From contig NC_092811.1 in assembly GCF_040954645.1 (NCBI RefSeq), positions 87,411,199-87,475,198 of the forward strand: a DNA stretch of 64,000 nt, written 5' to 3'. This document shows positions 35,241-47,345 of this stretch, one piece after another (position 1 is the stretch's first letter; each line of letters opens with the position of its first letter). Under the pieces are notes generated by a model. The model searched no databases. It was not told the DNA's origin and saw only the letters and a list, made by a program, of their open reading frames with translations. The stretch comes from Diabrotica undecimpunctata. Taxonomy: Eukaryota; Arthropoda; Insecta; Coleoptera; Chrysomelidae. Position numbers and translations under genes: made by a program.

Positions 35241-37117
35241 AAAATTAGAGACAAGAGACAGACAACAACACATCTATACATACTGACCTAAAATCATATT
35301 TCAAACAAAAACTTACTGACATAATATCAATAAACTTGGCGGTACTTATCCAAGAAATATCAACATACCTATAAGCTGTAAATAAAAAAACAGAAAAAAT
35401 AAGTGACTCACTTTTATCTGCATCGGTCATACACAATCGACCCATGACTATTTACTTTAACGTAAAAATAAAAGTATGTGCGGATGTGTAATAGTGAACT
35501 AACGGTAAATAATATGTTACTACTGAGCCCCAGTAAGCCAAATGCCGACAAAAACAACATTTCAAAAAGTTCTCTAGACGAAAACAGCTATAAAACAAAA
35601 ACTATTTTCTTATATGACAAACCGTGCTTTGTTTAAAAAAAAATCCAGCTACTCTTGTATTACTCCTGAATCAGATAAGAAAATTATTTGGTGTGTGTAT
35701 ATCTCCCTGCTAATAACTACTGGTAGTTGATGTGGGTTTTCTTGTTAATTAAAAAAGAAGAGAACAATTAGTTAACTCCAAATTCTACCCAGATCTTACC
35801 TACACCAAGAGGAACCTAAGTGACAACTGTCAAAGCTCTAGAACTTTTGCTTTAAGAAAAATAAAGGCTATAATAATATAAAAAGAAGAAGAAGATTACC
35901 AGTTAACGACACATTGAATACAGTTCTGTCTTACACCGAGAAGAACCTATATACTAAGGTTGAAGACTCTAGGAAGTTTAATTCAAGAGAAAAAAAAGCC
36001 TAATAAAATGGGAATACGAAAAGACTCGTGGACCCCAACTTAAATTATGTTCTTGCTTACACCCAGGGAATTTTAACTACCAAGTTTCAAGACCATGGAA
36101 TTTTTGATCAAAAAAGCATATTTGTATAAATAGAAGAAGAACAAAACTACTGACGGTATATTTAATAGAGTTCTTTCTTACTCAAGGATATTTTATATAC
36201 AAAGTTACAAGAAGACTTGTGTTTCAAGAACAAGACAAGGCATAATAATTTGAAAAGAAGAAGAAGAAAACTTCTTCCAACGCCCGAAATTCAAATAGGG
36301 TTCTTGCTTTTACCAAAACGACAACTTTTAAAACTGCAGGACATTGTTTAAGATAAAAAATAGCATAAACGTTAAAAACAAGTCCCATACTCTTCTTCTT
36401 TCTTTATTAGTTCTTTCTTAGCGCAAGAGTAACCTATGTACTAACATTCGACTCTATTAATTTTATTTACCTTTAACTAAGAGAAGAAGAAAAGTTATTG
36501 ACCTTAATTGTAACTACGTGTAAAAATACTACTGAGAACGAAGAAGAAGAAGACATGTCAATCCCAAAATCATTAGTGTTCTTTCATACACCAAATATGT
36601 ATATGCCAAGTTTTAAGACTTTAGGAATTTTAAGATAAAGAAAAGATTTAAGAACACGAGAGAGAATGAAGGAAAAGAAGAAAAAGACATGTCGATACCA
36701 AAATCAAAATATTATTCTTATACCATGGAAAACTTGTGTGACAAGTTTGAGAACTCTAAAAGTTTGTTTTTTCCAAAGTTAATATGCCTAAGAAAATTAA
36801 AAGGAAAAAATAAGACCTGTTAAACCAAAATTGACAAAAAATACTTATTGACGCCAAATTTGCTAAAGATCCAACACGTTTATACCAATAGAACCGTACG
36901 TACCAAGTTTCAAATATTTAGGACTTTTTGTGTAAGAAAAACAAAACACAAAACAATACGAGAAAAAGAAGAAAACAGTTTATTTATTTTATATTATTTA
37001 TAGTACATTACAATAATCCAACTAACTGTTTTTTTAGTCTTCAGTTTAATATACAAACTGACCTATAATCTAAAAAAATATAAAAAAAATTAAAAACTCA
37101 CCTGAAAAAAATTGAAT
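35241..37117. repeat. Decayed B-like repeats, ~130-bp spacing, GAA-rich
   Basis: No gene. Recurring but diverged phrases (cttacaccaagaggaacct, ccaagtttcaagactctagg, aagaagaagaag) appear at intervals of roughly 120-170 bp: phrase starts near 35801, 35932, 36058, 36179, 36309, 36587, 36721 and 36883. The same phrases occur within the satellite B blocks (for example 34792 and 34916). This looks like an older, unhomogenised relative of the B block. Confidence 0.7.
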
Positions 37118-39890
37118 TTTACAATTCTGTATGTACTCTCATATTACCTTTCCTGCTGGAGAATGGCCACTAACTGAGAGGCCTTTGGCCTTTTAAAGGG
37201 GCACTGTTTGTAATCCTGATCTGCATAATGGATTTTTACCGGTTAGTTCTAGTTCAGTATTGGAATTTTGTGTTTAAAAAAAATTTAATTTTACAATTCT
37301 GTATGTACTTTCATAGTACCTTTCCTGCTGATGACTGGCCACTAACTGAGAGGCATTTTAAAGGGGCACTGTTTGTAATCCTGATCTGCATAATGGATTT
37401 TTACAGGTTAGATCTAGTTCGGTAGTGGAATTTTGTGTTTAAAAAAAAATTTAATTATACAATTTGGTATGCGTTTCATAGTACCTTTCCTGCTGATGAC
37501 TGGCCACTAACTGAGAGGCCTTGTAAAGGGGCACTGTTTGTAATCCTGATCTGCATAATGGATTTTTACCGGTTAGTTCTAGTTCGGTATTGGAATTTTG
37601 TGTTTAAAAAAAATTTAATTTTACAATTCTGTATGTACTTTCATAGTACCTTTCCTACTGATGACTGGCCACTAACTGAGAGGCCTTTTAAAGGGGCACT
37701 GTTTGCAATCCTGATCTGCATATTGGATTTTTACCGGTTAGTTCTAGTTCAGTATTGGAATTTTGTGTTTAAAAAAATTTAATTTTACAATTCTGTATGT
37801 ACTTTCATAGTACCTTTCCTGCTAATGACTGGCCACTAACTGAGAGGCCTTTTAAAGGGGCACTGTTTGTAATCCTGATCTGCATAATGGATTTTTACCG
37901 GTTAATTCTAGTTCGGTATTGGAATTTTGTATTTAAAAAAAATTTAATTTTACAATTCTGTATGCGTTTCATAGTACTTTTCCTGCTGATGACTGGCCAC
38001 TAACTGAGAGGCCTTTTAAAGGGGCACTGTTTGTAATCCTGATCTGCATAATGGATTTTTACCGGTTAATTCTAGTTCGGTATTGGAATTTTGTATTTAA
38101 AAAAAATTTAATTTTACCATTCTGTATGCGTTTCATAGTACCTTTCCTGCTGATGACTGGCCACTAACTGAGAGGCCTTTTAAAGGGGCACTGTTTGTAA
38201 TCCTGATCTGCATAATGGATTTTTACCGGTTAGTTCTAGTTCGGTATTGGAATTTTGTGTTTAAAAAAAAATTAATTTTACAATTCTGTATGTACTTTCA
38301 TAGTACCTTTCCTACTGATGACTGGCCACTAACTGAGAGGCCTTTTAAAGGGGCACTGTTTGCAATCCTGATCTGCATATTGGATTTTTACCGGTTAGTT
38401 CTAGTTCAGTATTGGAATTTTGTGTTTAAAAAAATTTAATTTTACAATTATGTATATACTTTCATAGTACCTTTCCTGCTAATGACTGGCCACTAACTGA
38501 GAGGCCTTTTAAAGGGGCACTGTTTGTAATCCTGATCTGCATAATGGATTTTTACCGGTTAATTCTAGTTCGGTATTGGAATTTTGTATTTAAAAAAAAT
38601 TTAATTTTACAATTCTGTATGCGTTTCATAGTACTTTTCCTGCTGATGACTGGCCACTAACTGAGAGGCCTTTTAAAGGGGCACTGTTTGTAATCCTGAT
38701 CTGCATAATGGATTTTTACCGGTTAATTCTAGTTCGGTATTGGAATTTTGTATTTAAAAAAAATTTAATTTTACCATTCTGTATGCGTTTCATAGTACCT
38801 TTCCTGCTGATGACTGGCCACTAACTGAGAGGCCTTTTAAAGGGGCACTGTTTGTAATCCTGATCTGCATAATGGATTTTTACCGGTTAGTTCTAGTTCG
38901 GTATTGGAATTTTGTGTTTAAAAAAAATTTAATTTTACAATTCTGTATGTACTTTCATAGTACCTTTCCTGCTAATGACTGGCCACTAACTGAGAGGCCT
39001 TTTAAAGGGGCACTGTTTGTAATCCTGATCTGCATAATGGATTTTTACCGGTTAATTCTAGTTCGGTATTGGAATTTTGTATTTAAAAAAAATTTAATTT
39101 TACAATTCTGTATGCGTTTCATAGTACTTTTCCTGCTGATGACTGGCCACTAACTGAGAGGCCTTTTAAAGGGGCACTGTTTGTAATCCTGATCTGCATA
39201 ATGGATTTTTACCGGTTAACTCTAGTTCGGTATTGGAATTTTGTGTTTAAAAAAAATTTAATTTTACAATAATTCTGTATGTACTTTCATAGTACTTTTC
39301 CTGCTGATGACTGGCCACTAACTGAGAGGCCTTTTAAAGGGGCACTATTTGTAATCCTGATCTGCATAATGGATTTTTACCGGTTAATTCTAGTTCGGTA
39401 TTGGAATTTTGTATTTAAAAAAAAATTTAATTTTACAATTCTGTATGCGTTTCATAGTACCTTTCCTGCTGATAACTGGCCACTAACTGAGAGGCCTTTT
39501 AAAGGGGCACTGTTTGTAATCCTGATCTGCATAATGGATTTTTACCGGTTAGTTCTAGTTCGGTATTGGAATTTTGTGTTTAAAAAAAATTTAATTTTAC
39601 AATTCTGAATGCGTTTCATAGTACCTTTCCTGCTGACGACTGGTCACTAACTGAGAGGCCTTTTAAAGGGGCACTGTTTGTAATCCTGATCTGCATAATG
39701 GATTTTTACCGGTTAGTTCTAGTTCGGTATTGGAATTTTGTATTTAAAAAAAATTTAATTTTACAATTCTGTATGCGTTTCATAGTACCTTTCTTGCTGG
39801 AGACTGATCACTAACTTAGGGGTCTCTTAAAGGTGCACTGTTTATATTCCTGATGTGCATACTGCATCTGTACTTGTTAGTTCTAGTTCT
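37118..39890. repeat. ~165-bp satellite, ~16-17 tandem copies
   Basis: The unit contains gatgactggccactaactga, ttaaaggggcactgtttg, taatggatttttaccggtta and tggaattttgtgttt. The gactgg phase at 37333, 37498, 37663 and 37827 gives periods of 165, 165 and 164 bp. Variant markers repeat at 657 bp (gtttgcaatc at 37701 and 38358; gctaatgactgg at 37821 and 38478), a four-unit higher order. The last copies (39780-39890) are diverged, as at an array edge. The unit length is a multiple of three, so long meaningless frames run through it. Confidence 0.95.
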
Positions 39891-39954
39891 GTATTGGAAT
39901 TTTTTGTGTGTCTTGCAAAATTTAGACTTTTGGGGTATTATATTTAATTTTATT

Positions 39955-40276
39955 TATTATGGGATAAGGATACGGGTCATGGAGGTGATTTTAATGGACA
40001 TATGATTAGAGAAAGAGCGGAAATAGAAAGGGTTCGTGGAGGTTTGGGATGGGAATAAGAAATAAAGAAGAAAATAGTGTGATTAACTTTGCAGTGGCAT
40101 GGAATTTGGCTGTCATTAATGCGTTCTTTAGGAAGACTGAAGACCAGTATGTCACTTATAGTAGCGCTGGAAGGGAAAAAAATCAGATAGATGTTGTGTT
40201 GTATAGAAGAAGTCAGTTAAAAGAGGTTTTCAACTCCAAAGTGATAAAGACAACAATAAAGTTGTCATGCAAGTGA
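39955..40276 (+). pseudogene. RTE-like LINE: endonuclease fragment
   Basis: GGDFNGHM (the GDFN box of APE endonucleases, about 39985), WGIRNKEENSVINFAVAWNL and YSSAGREKNQIDVVLYRR mark the C-terminal part of the endonuclease in two frames. It continues into the RT ORF at 40350 after a frameshift near 40270. It starts about 60 bp after the 165-bp satellite ends, so it is 5'-truncated or cut by the satellite. Confidence 0.8.
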
Positions 40277-41969
40277 GAGAGGAAGTGCTAGAAAAACATC
40301 TGTTAAAGGGGCTCCCATAGACAAAGAAACTTGGTGGTGGAACGATGAAGTGCAACACAAGGGTAGAGAGAAGAAAGAGGCTAGAAAGAGGTATGCCAGG
40401 TCTAAAAGAGAGGAAGATAAGAGTATGTACAAGGCAGCAAAGATGGAAGCAAAGTGCGCCGAAAGATCGTATGCACAGCTGTATGAAGAGTTGGAAACCC
40501 CCGAGAGGATAAAAAGGTTATACAGCATTGCTAAAGCAAGTAACAAGTCATCAAAGGACTTAACCCATGTACGGCAAATTAAGAGTGCCGATGGAAGAGT
40601 GTTAAGAACCGATGTTGAAATAAAGCCGAGATGGTATGAGTACTTTAGAAAGTTGCTAAATGAGGAACACCAAAGAAGAGACAGAGGATGCGGGATCCCA
40701 AATGAGAATGTAATACCGGAGAGAGCGAGAATTGAAGTTGTCAAGGCGTTAAATAGGATGAAGAATGGTAAGGCAGTAGATACTAATGAAATATATGTGG
40801 AAGTTTGGAAGGCTCTAGGAGAGAAAGGGCATATTTTGTGGCAAATGTTGAGTAAGATATACGAGGAAGAAATGATGCCCAATGCATGGAGAGAGAGTGT
40901 GATCGTATCATTGTATAAAGATAAAGGGGACATTCAGGACTGCAAGAACTACAGAGTGATAAAGTTAATGTCGCACACAATGAAAATTTGGGAAAGAACT
41001 GTAGAGCGAAGGTTCAGGAGAGAGACATCGATAGGAAAAGAAAAGTTGGGGTTTATGCCAGGAAGGAGGACAAGATATGCTTTGGTTGCTTCAAGACAGT
41101 TGATAGAGAAATATAGCGAGAAGAAAAGAAAGCTACATTTGGTATTTATAGATCTCGAGAAGGCATACGACACAGTCTTTAGGCAAGAGCTATGGAGATG
41201 TATGAGAGAGAAATGTTTTCCTGAGAAGTACGTAAGGCTCGTGAAGGATATGTATGAGGAGTCCAAAGTAAGAACTTGTGTCGGATTGACCGAAAGTTTT
41301 CCACTGATTGTTGGTTTGCATCAAGGCTCTTCACTAAGTCCTTACCTGTTTAATCTTCTTGTGGATGTACTGACAGAGAAAGTAAGCAAGGGGGATCTAG
41401 GTCAACGCTATTTGCTGATTATATCGAGTTGGTAGAGGAGAGCAAAGAAATGATGGAGGAGAGGTTGGAGTGTTGGACAAGGGCTACTAAAAAGGGTAAA
41501 CTTAAGGTTAGCAGGTCGAAAACGAAGTATATGTGACTAGAAGAAAGAGGAATGGTTAGATGTATAGAATTGATTGGAGAAAAGGAGTAGAACGAGTAGA
41601 AGAATTTAAATAATTTGGCTCTTACATAACGGAAAATGTGGCCCTAGATTGAGAAATTGCCGACAGGATACAGGCTGGTTGGTTTAATTGGACGCGAATG
41701 AGCGTGGTACTTTTTGATCGAAAGAGGGCTGAAAGAAAAGATATAGAAGTGGTGAGACCTGCATTGGTGTGCGGCGATGAAATGTGGCCTGTAAGTAAGA
41801 TTCAGGAAAAGAAGAGGTAGCTGAAATAAAAATGTTACGGCGGATGTTGGGTAAGACTAGAAGGGACAGGATCAGGAACGACTTGATTAGGGAAAGAGCC
41901 GCGGTGACTAAAGTCTCAAGAAAGATTCAAGAAAAAATACTACAATGATTTGGTCTGTTAGCCGTAGAT
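40277..41969 (+). pseudogene. RTE-like LINE: reverse transcriptase and part of C-terminus
   Basis: The 361-codon frame 40350-41435 carries the RT: ALNRMKNGKAVDTNEIYVEV, CKNYRVIKLMSHTMKIWE, RFRRETSIGKEKLGFMPGR, box A LVFIDLEKAYDTV, box B VGLHQGSSLSPYLF. The frame breaks just before box C (a FADY-like remnant near 41410). The C-terminal domain follows in pieces: RPALVCGDEMWPV, EMKMLRRMLG-like and TRRDRIRND-like, to KIQEKILQ at 41945. The matching end is found at 43658, after an insertion. Box B wording suggests the RTE clade. Inactive. Confidence 0.88.
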
Positions 41970-41981
41970 ATGAAAACTATG

Positions 41982-43657
41982 AATGACTACGTTTTTTTAC
42001 CTTGTTTAGGTTTTGTCGCCTCTTCAAGGCTGGGGTTTTTTATTGGGTAAACGTCAATTTGCATATTGCTGCTTTCTGGAACTAAGTGGTCGCTGTAAAG
42101 CAATAATGTCAGAAGGATTTTCTGCCTCTGTGTGCCGGTTGGACCAAGTCGGTAACTACGTACAAGTTCTGTTGGAAAAACGGTCCTTTTCAGATTGTTG
42201 GCCTTTTTGTTTTGTTTGGTTTAAATGCGTGGAGGATAGCTGTGGTTGTGTCCTCACCTAGGATCAGGTATCGTTGTGCAATGAGATTGGGAAATAAAAG
42301 AAAACCAATCTCCCCTGTCATTTTGAATGCGACTCTTAAGGAGTGTGGGGTGCTCACTGTTTAGAGTTTATTGTGTGGATTGTGTGGGTTTGTGTAGTTA
42401 TTGGTTGTGTGTTATTGTCTTGTTTCTTTTTTGGTGTTTGTATGATTATGATTTGTGAGCTTGGGTAAAGGTAAAGTGTGTGTATATATTAATAATGAAT
42501 GTGTGTGTTGTATTGTGTGTTTATGTGCGGAGTCGAGTGAAGGTTTGGTGTATGGAATTATTGTAGCCCATACAGTGCATTGGACATTTGATTTAAATAG
42601 CGGATTGTGTCACTTCTCTTTTTAGGGAAGACATTAAAGAGGATCATGGATGTGAAGTGGATTGGGGATTTCATGTACGAGGATAGGTCGTATGAGGGGA
42701 TTTGCTTGAAAGTGTGTACAGGTTGTGTTTGTTTTATGTATTTTGGCTGGATTCTTCGGTATAGGCGTTTTTGTGAAAATGCCGGGTGACTTCCATTACA
42801 GTTGGGACATTTGGGCACATCTATCGTGGGACATACAGTAGACCTGCGATGTCCACAGTATCGACAAATACTTGTTTTTTTGAGGCATTTGTTGCTGAGG
42901 TATCCGCTCTTGCAGCATATCGAACAGTACTTTAGTCGAACCGAAACGGAATTGCTTGATCGTGGAATCTCGAATTGCAATCGTTCTCCTTCGATCTTAA
43001 TACCATTCGAGAGTACATCAGCGAATTTAGTTTCAGAGTTTGTGAAAACTCTAATGAAAGAACTGGGTTGATTTGTAGAGCGGACAATTATACGAACTAT
43101 TTTGGTGAATGGGAATTTGTTTTCGGATAGATTATCCTCGATGATTTTTTTAAATAGTTTTTTGTCAACGCCGGCAATGACTAAATAAAAGTTTCGTTGA
43201 TGATTTAGAACGGGTGCTGATTAGTTGAGTTTTTAAATTTGAAACCTGAATTTATGGAAATATCGCTCTCTCCGGTGATTTGTCGAAGTTTTGCCTTGAG
43301 ATCTTTAAGGTGTAGAAGATTGGTGGTTCGTACGGAGCTGTCTTTTGGGCTGGGAAGACTTTTATTGAGTCTAAATCTGAGATTAGATTATTGTCTTTGA
43401 TGAGTCGATAAAATGGTCTTTGCTGACAAATGTCTGGGGGACGTCCACGATTCTCTAATTTTGGGTGACGTGTGGTAATTGTTGTGGGTTGTGTATTGTT
43501 TGTTGTAGTGTGGTGAGTGCGTGTATGGGTGTGTGTATGGGTAATGGTGTTGGTTGAGTGTGTGTTGGTGAGAATGTGTTTTGTGTTTGTAGGGGTGTGT
43601 AGGTATGGGGGTTTTGAGGTGTAGGGTCGTGGTTAGAAGTGGATGCTTTGGATGTGG
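41982..43657 (-). mobile_element. Gag-only non-LTR element (copy A) inserted in the RTE-like LINE
   Basis: A reverse-oriented insertion lies between two 12-bp direct repeats atgaaaactatg (41970-41981 and 43658-43669). Its minus-strand 3' end shows a T run at about 41990-41997, i.e. a short poly(A). The RTE-like C-terminal domain on the left continues on the right of the second repeat. The minus strand is C/A-rich (CACAAACACACC runs) and encodes a zinc-knuckle protein but no recognisable RT. One caution: flanking LINE sequence on both sides encodes a similar MxxxYV word, so the exact duplication could be longer or partly coincidental. Confidence 0.68.
42558..42980 (-). pseudogene. ORF1/gag-like protein with three zinc knuckles (copy A)
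   Basis: A 140-codon frame holds a CCHC-like series: CSICCKSGYLSNKC, CRYCGHRRSTVC and CPNCNGSHPAFSQ, the triple-knuckle arrangement of ORF1 proteins of Jockey/I/R1-type LINEs, which bind element RNA. Some ligands are changed (Cys for Gly in the first, Gln replacing the final ligands in the third). Upstream on the minus strand (to about 43650) broken frames carry more of the protein (LRQITGESDISINSGF and a Pro/His/Thr-rich N-terminal tract). Many stops; inactive. Confidence 0.75.
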
Positions 43658-43885
43658 ATGAAAACTATGTGGAACGAAGGATAGAGCTGTTAGAAGTTGA
43701 TGGAAGGAGAGGTAGAGGAAAACCGAGGAGAAGATGGAAGGACTGTGTGGCACAGGACTTGAGAGAGAAAGGTTTAGGTGAAGAAAACTCGATGGACAGA
43801 AATGAGTGGCGACGAAGAGTAAAAAACAGCAACCCCGGAAAAGGGAAAATCTGGGGAAGAATAAGAAGGATAGGAGTTGTAAAGC
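43658..43885 (+). pseudogene. RTE-like LINE: C-terminal end after the insertion
   Basis: ENYVERRIELLEV, GRRGRGKPRRRWKDCVAQD, GEENSMDRNEWRRRVKN are the standard last ~75 residues of this LINE family, in one open frame (43639-43962). They complete the protein broken off at 41969. The element ends near 43885, immediately before copy B of the gag-only family. Confidence 0.85.
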
Positions 43886-45290
43886 CTTGCTTTAGGCTAT
43901 ATGTCTCTTCAAGGTATGGAGTTTTTGTGTATGTTTGGGGCGATTTTTCGTTAATAACTTAAGATCGTAGGTGTCGAGGCAGGGGTTTGATCGGCGCTTA
44001 TCGTCGATCGAGTCGATGTTCGGTAGACAATTTCGTCGTGGACCAGTTGGGATGGCCCGTTGATAAAAATGCTACATACATCCAAAAACGGAGCGATTAC
44101 TTTGAACATTGTTTGGACTTTCTTTAGTAAGAAACACGTAGAGGTTGGCTGTGGCTAATTCTTCACCTAGGAAGAACTAGTCACAATCAAATGTGAAAGA
44201 GATATTTGAGGACACTGACTTTCCATTTTTGGAATATTGGGATATTTTGAAAGATCTCGTTACATATATGTTGATAATAAGAGTTTTTTTAGGTAAGACG
44301 TCAGGTAAAAATCATAGACATGAGGTTAATTATCGACTGTATGTTCGAGGTGAGTTTGTCTGAGCGTGTTTTTTGGCGTGACATTTATGTTAATATGCTG
44401 GATGTTTGCCGCGGCAGTTTATACAGGATGGTGCATTTGCCATTCATATGATTTGTGATGTTTCCCGCAGTTTTGACAGATAATGGATCTTTGTTGGTAT
44501 TCTGTATTGTGATGTCGGCTTTGGCAGCATCTAAAGCAGTATTTTAAGCGCAGGGGGATGACGTTATTTGATCTAGGGATCTCACAATGTATAATCTGCT
44601 CGTTCAGCCTAATACCGTACTTCAGTGCTTCCGCGAACTTTTGTTCTGAGTTTGCGAAGACTCGAACGAAGTGTGTAGGGATGTAATTCTAGCGAGCAAT
44701 TATTCTAACGATTTTGGTGTGAGGGAAGTGGCCTTATGATAAACGGTCTTCAATGTCTTTTTATGAAAGATTTTTGTTAACGCCAGTCATGACTAGTTGG
44801 AGGTTTAATTAGATTTTGTTTGTTGTTTTAGAATACTTTTGTGGGATTTTATTAAAATATCTGAGGCCAATGGCCAATATGTAATCACTGATGTTGTTTC
44901 TTAGTTTTGTCTCGAATTCGTTCGTGGATATTTAGGGGGTAGAATGTGTTGAAGAGGAGTTGGAATGTATTGTCTGATGAATAGTCTTTAAGCAGCCTAT
45001 TCAGCTGGGAAGAAGTTCGTTTGATTTTAAAATATTGTTGAGATGATTTTGTTGGCAAATGTTTAGAGGGATGTGTTCTATAAGGTATTTATATACGTCC
45101 TGTTGGGTCGTTTTGTGTGTTTGTGTTGCCTGTGTGTAATGGCTGTAGGGGATAGTTTGTATCGATTGTTTGAGTTGATTGTTCTGTAGCTTGAGTCGTA
45201 TATGTTTCATTTTGTGTATGTTGGTTATAAGTTTGGAGGGTGAAGGTTCATTAGATATTGTTTGTGTCGCAGTTTCATGTTATGTGTGAC
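43886..45290 (-). pseudogene. Gag-only non-LTR element, copy B, 3' part
   Basis: The minus-strand 3' end shares the terminal phrase of copy A (plus strand ccttgctttagg...tctcttcaagg here; ccttgtttagg...cctcttcaagg at 42001). Knuckles are decayed but visible near 44540-44400 (YCFRCCQSRHH, CQNCGKHHKSY). The 5' side carries FANKIIST and a Gln/Thr-rich region (45210-45001 frame). At about 45272-45290 it is cut by a Jockey-like LINE; the rest resumes at 47346. Confidence 0.7.
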
Positions 45291-47345
45291 CTTGAAGAGA
45301 AGATTAACCTCTTAGTTAAATTAAGAACCGTTGACCAACTAGAGGCAGAAGTAGAATTACTTAATAAAAATGTACAACAAGCTGCTTGGAACAACAGCAC
45401 GAAGAGTGTCGAAAGAATAAAAGGAAATAACTACCCGAAAGAAATCAGAGAAATGATAACCGAAAAAAGAAAATTAAGACGCGAGTGGCATCAGTCTAGA
45501 GCACCAGTTGATAAAACTAGATTAAATAATGCCACACAAAAATTAAAAAGAGAAATTCAAAAAATTAAAAACGAATCGATTAGCATCTACCTACGTGAAC
45601 TATCAAATGATACCGCTACTGATTACTCATTGTGGAAGGCTACCAAACGATTAAAAAGGCCAATCTTACAGAATCCACCAATTAGAAATACTAATGGTAG
45701 CTGGGCAAGAAGCAATATACAAAAGGTCAACAAGTGTGCTGATCACCTAGAAAATACTTTTCAACCAAATGAAGAACAAGAAATAATTAACTGGGAGCTT
45801 CCTGATCAAGATGAAATGAAGATTAGCCCTGTAACTCCAAAAGAAGTATATTTGGAAATAAATGAAAATATAAATCCAAAGAAAGCTCCTAGATTTGATC
45901 TAATTACTGGGGAAGTGTTAAAGCAACTTCCAAGGAAAGCTATAATAAAATTAACACATCTTATAAACGCTTCCTTTAGGCTGAGGTACGTACTAAAGCA
46001 GAAATTATGAGACTGAAACCAGGAAAACCTCCACAAGAAGCTTCTTCATATAGGCCTATTTCACTGTTACGTCTATGTTACGTCTCTGTTACTATGTCTA
46101 AATAATACGAAAATAGTAGAAAAAGCTCTAGAAGAAGGAAAAGTCTATTCCGCAATTTTCCTCGATGTAGCGTAGACTTTTGACAAAGTGTGACATGACG
46201 GATTATATCATAAAATGAAATGCGACTTACCAAAACAATATTCTGAATTACTAGAATCACATATATCTGACAGATACTTTCGAGTTAAATATGAGGAAGC
46301 ATACTCAGAATTAAGAGAAGTTAAAGATGAAGTTCCACAAGGAAGTGTCCTGGGACCAGTGCTATACCTGCTCTCTACCAGCGATATTCCATCATTAGAA
46401 CCTAACACAATTGCGACATTTGCAGACAACACATGCATTTTAGCAGTCGGACAAAACCACGAGGATGCAGCAACCAAACTACAGAACTCTGTTGAACAAA
46501 TTAACATCTGGACAAGGCGATGGCGTATCAAATTGAATGAAACAAAATCTATTCATGTTAATTTTACTAACAAAAGAGAACAACATATCCCAGTTAGTAT
46601 AAATAGAAACCAAATACCTTATGCAAATACTGCAAAATATTTGGGTATGACATTAGATTCCAAGCTACGTTGGAAAGCACATATTAAGAAAAAAAAAAGA
46701 GGAATTAGAAATTACGTTCAGAAAGATGTACTAGTTAATGGGAAAAAAATCCACTCTGTCTACTTATAACAAATTGTTATTGTATAAGCAAGTCCTTAAA
46801 CCGATATGGACATATGGGATATAGCTATGGGGCTGTACAAAAGAAAGTAACATCCAAATTATACAACGATATCAGAATAAATTATTAAGGAACATCGTTA
46901 ACGCTCCATGGTACTTCAGAAACTGTGATTTTCATCTCCAGATGGATACGGTTATCCAGACAATAAGTAAGTTTGCCTAGAGTCATGAACAAAGGCTCTT
47001 TAACCACGTGAATGTCGAGGCCATCAAACTCCTAGACAACGCCAACCAGATAAGAAGACTTAAGAGAACGAAGCCGTTTGAGTTAATGCTATAAGTGAGT
47101 GAAAGTGAAAAAGCAGAGCAAAGGGCGGCTAAAGTGTACACGTTAGCTAGTAGTACTATGATGTATATATGTATATATATACATAGGAGAGCCTAAGGAA
47201 TATTGCTGAATGTAACCTTAGATAAGTTTTTCGTAATATTTGCATATAGAACTAACTTGCTTATTGATCAGAGTGAATGATCAGATAGCAATAATCATAA
47301 GATTCCTGTTTTATTAAATAGAGAGTTTTATTAAATAAAAAAAAA
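45291..47345 (+). pseudogene. Jockey-like LINE, 5'-truncated, with poly(A)
   Basis: The first 250-codon frame (45258-46010; its first ~11 codons lie in the flanking copy B) contains the linker (YPKEIREMITEKRKLRREWH, YSLWKATKRLKRP, NPKKAPRFDLITGEVLKQLP). After frameshifts come SSYRPISLL, IFLDVA-TFDKV (stop inside), then frame 46215-46769 with VPQGSVLGPVLYLLSTSDIP and box C FADNTCILA, where the second catalytic Asp is Asn. The C-terminal LYKQVLKPIWTYG and WYFRNCDFHLQMDTV follow, to about 47095. A-rich tail at 47336-47345. Flanked by an imperfect 19-bp repeat (45272-45290 and 47346-47364, four differences). The inactive box C and stops make it dead. Confidence 0.85.

Noticed and set aside
37228..39608. 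Several 65-115-codon frames with repeated MDFYRLVLVRYWNF words
   Set aside because: They are the 165-bp satellite read in one frame; the unit is a multiple of three, so frames persist without selection. Copies with 164-bp units break them.
40265..40933. 222-codon minus-strand frame
   Set aside because: Shadow of the RTE-like RT on the plus strand; composition is Leu/Ser-rich as expected for an antisense frame, with no motifs.
43388..43753. His/Thr/Pro-rich minus-strand frame of 121 codons as an independent gene
   Set aside because: It spans the junction of the RTE-like LINE and the gag-only element, and its C/A-rich composition belongs to the latter's leader.
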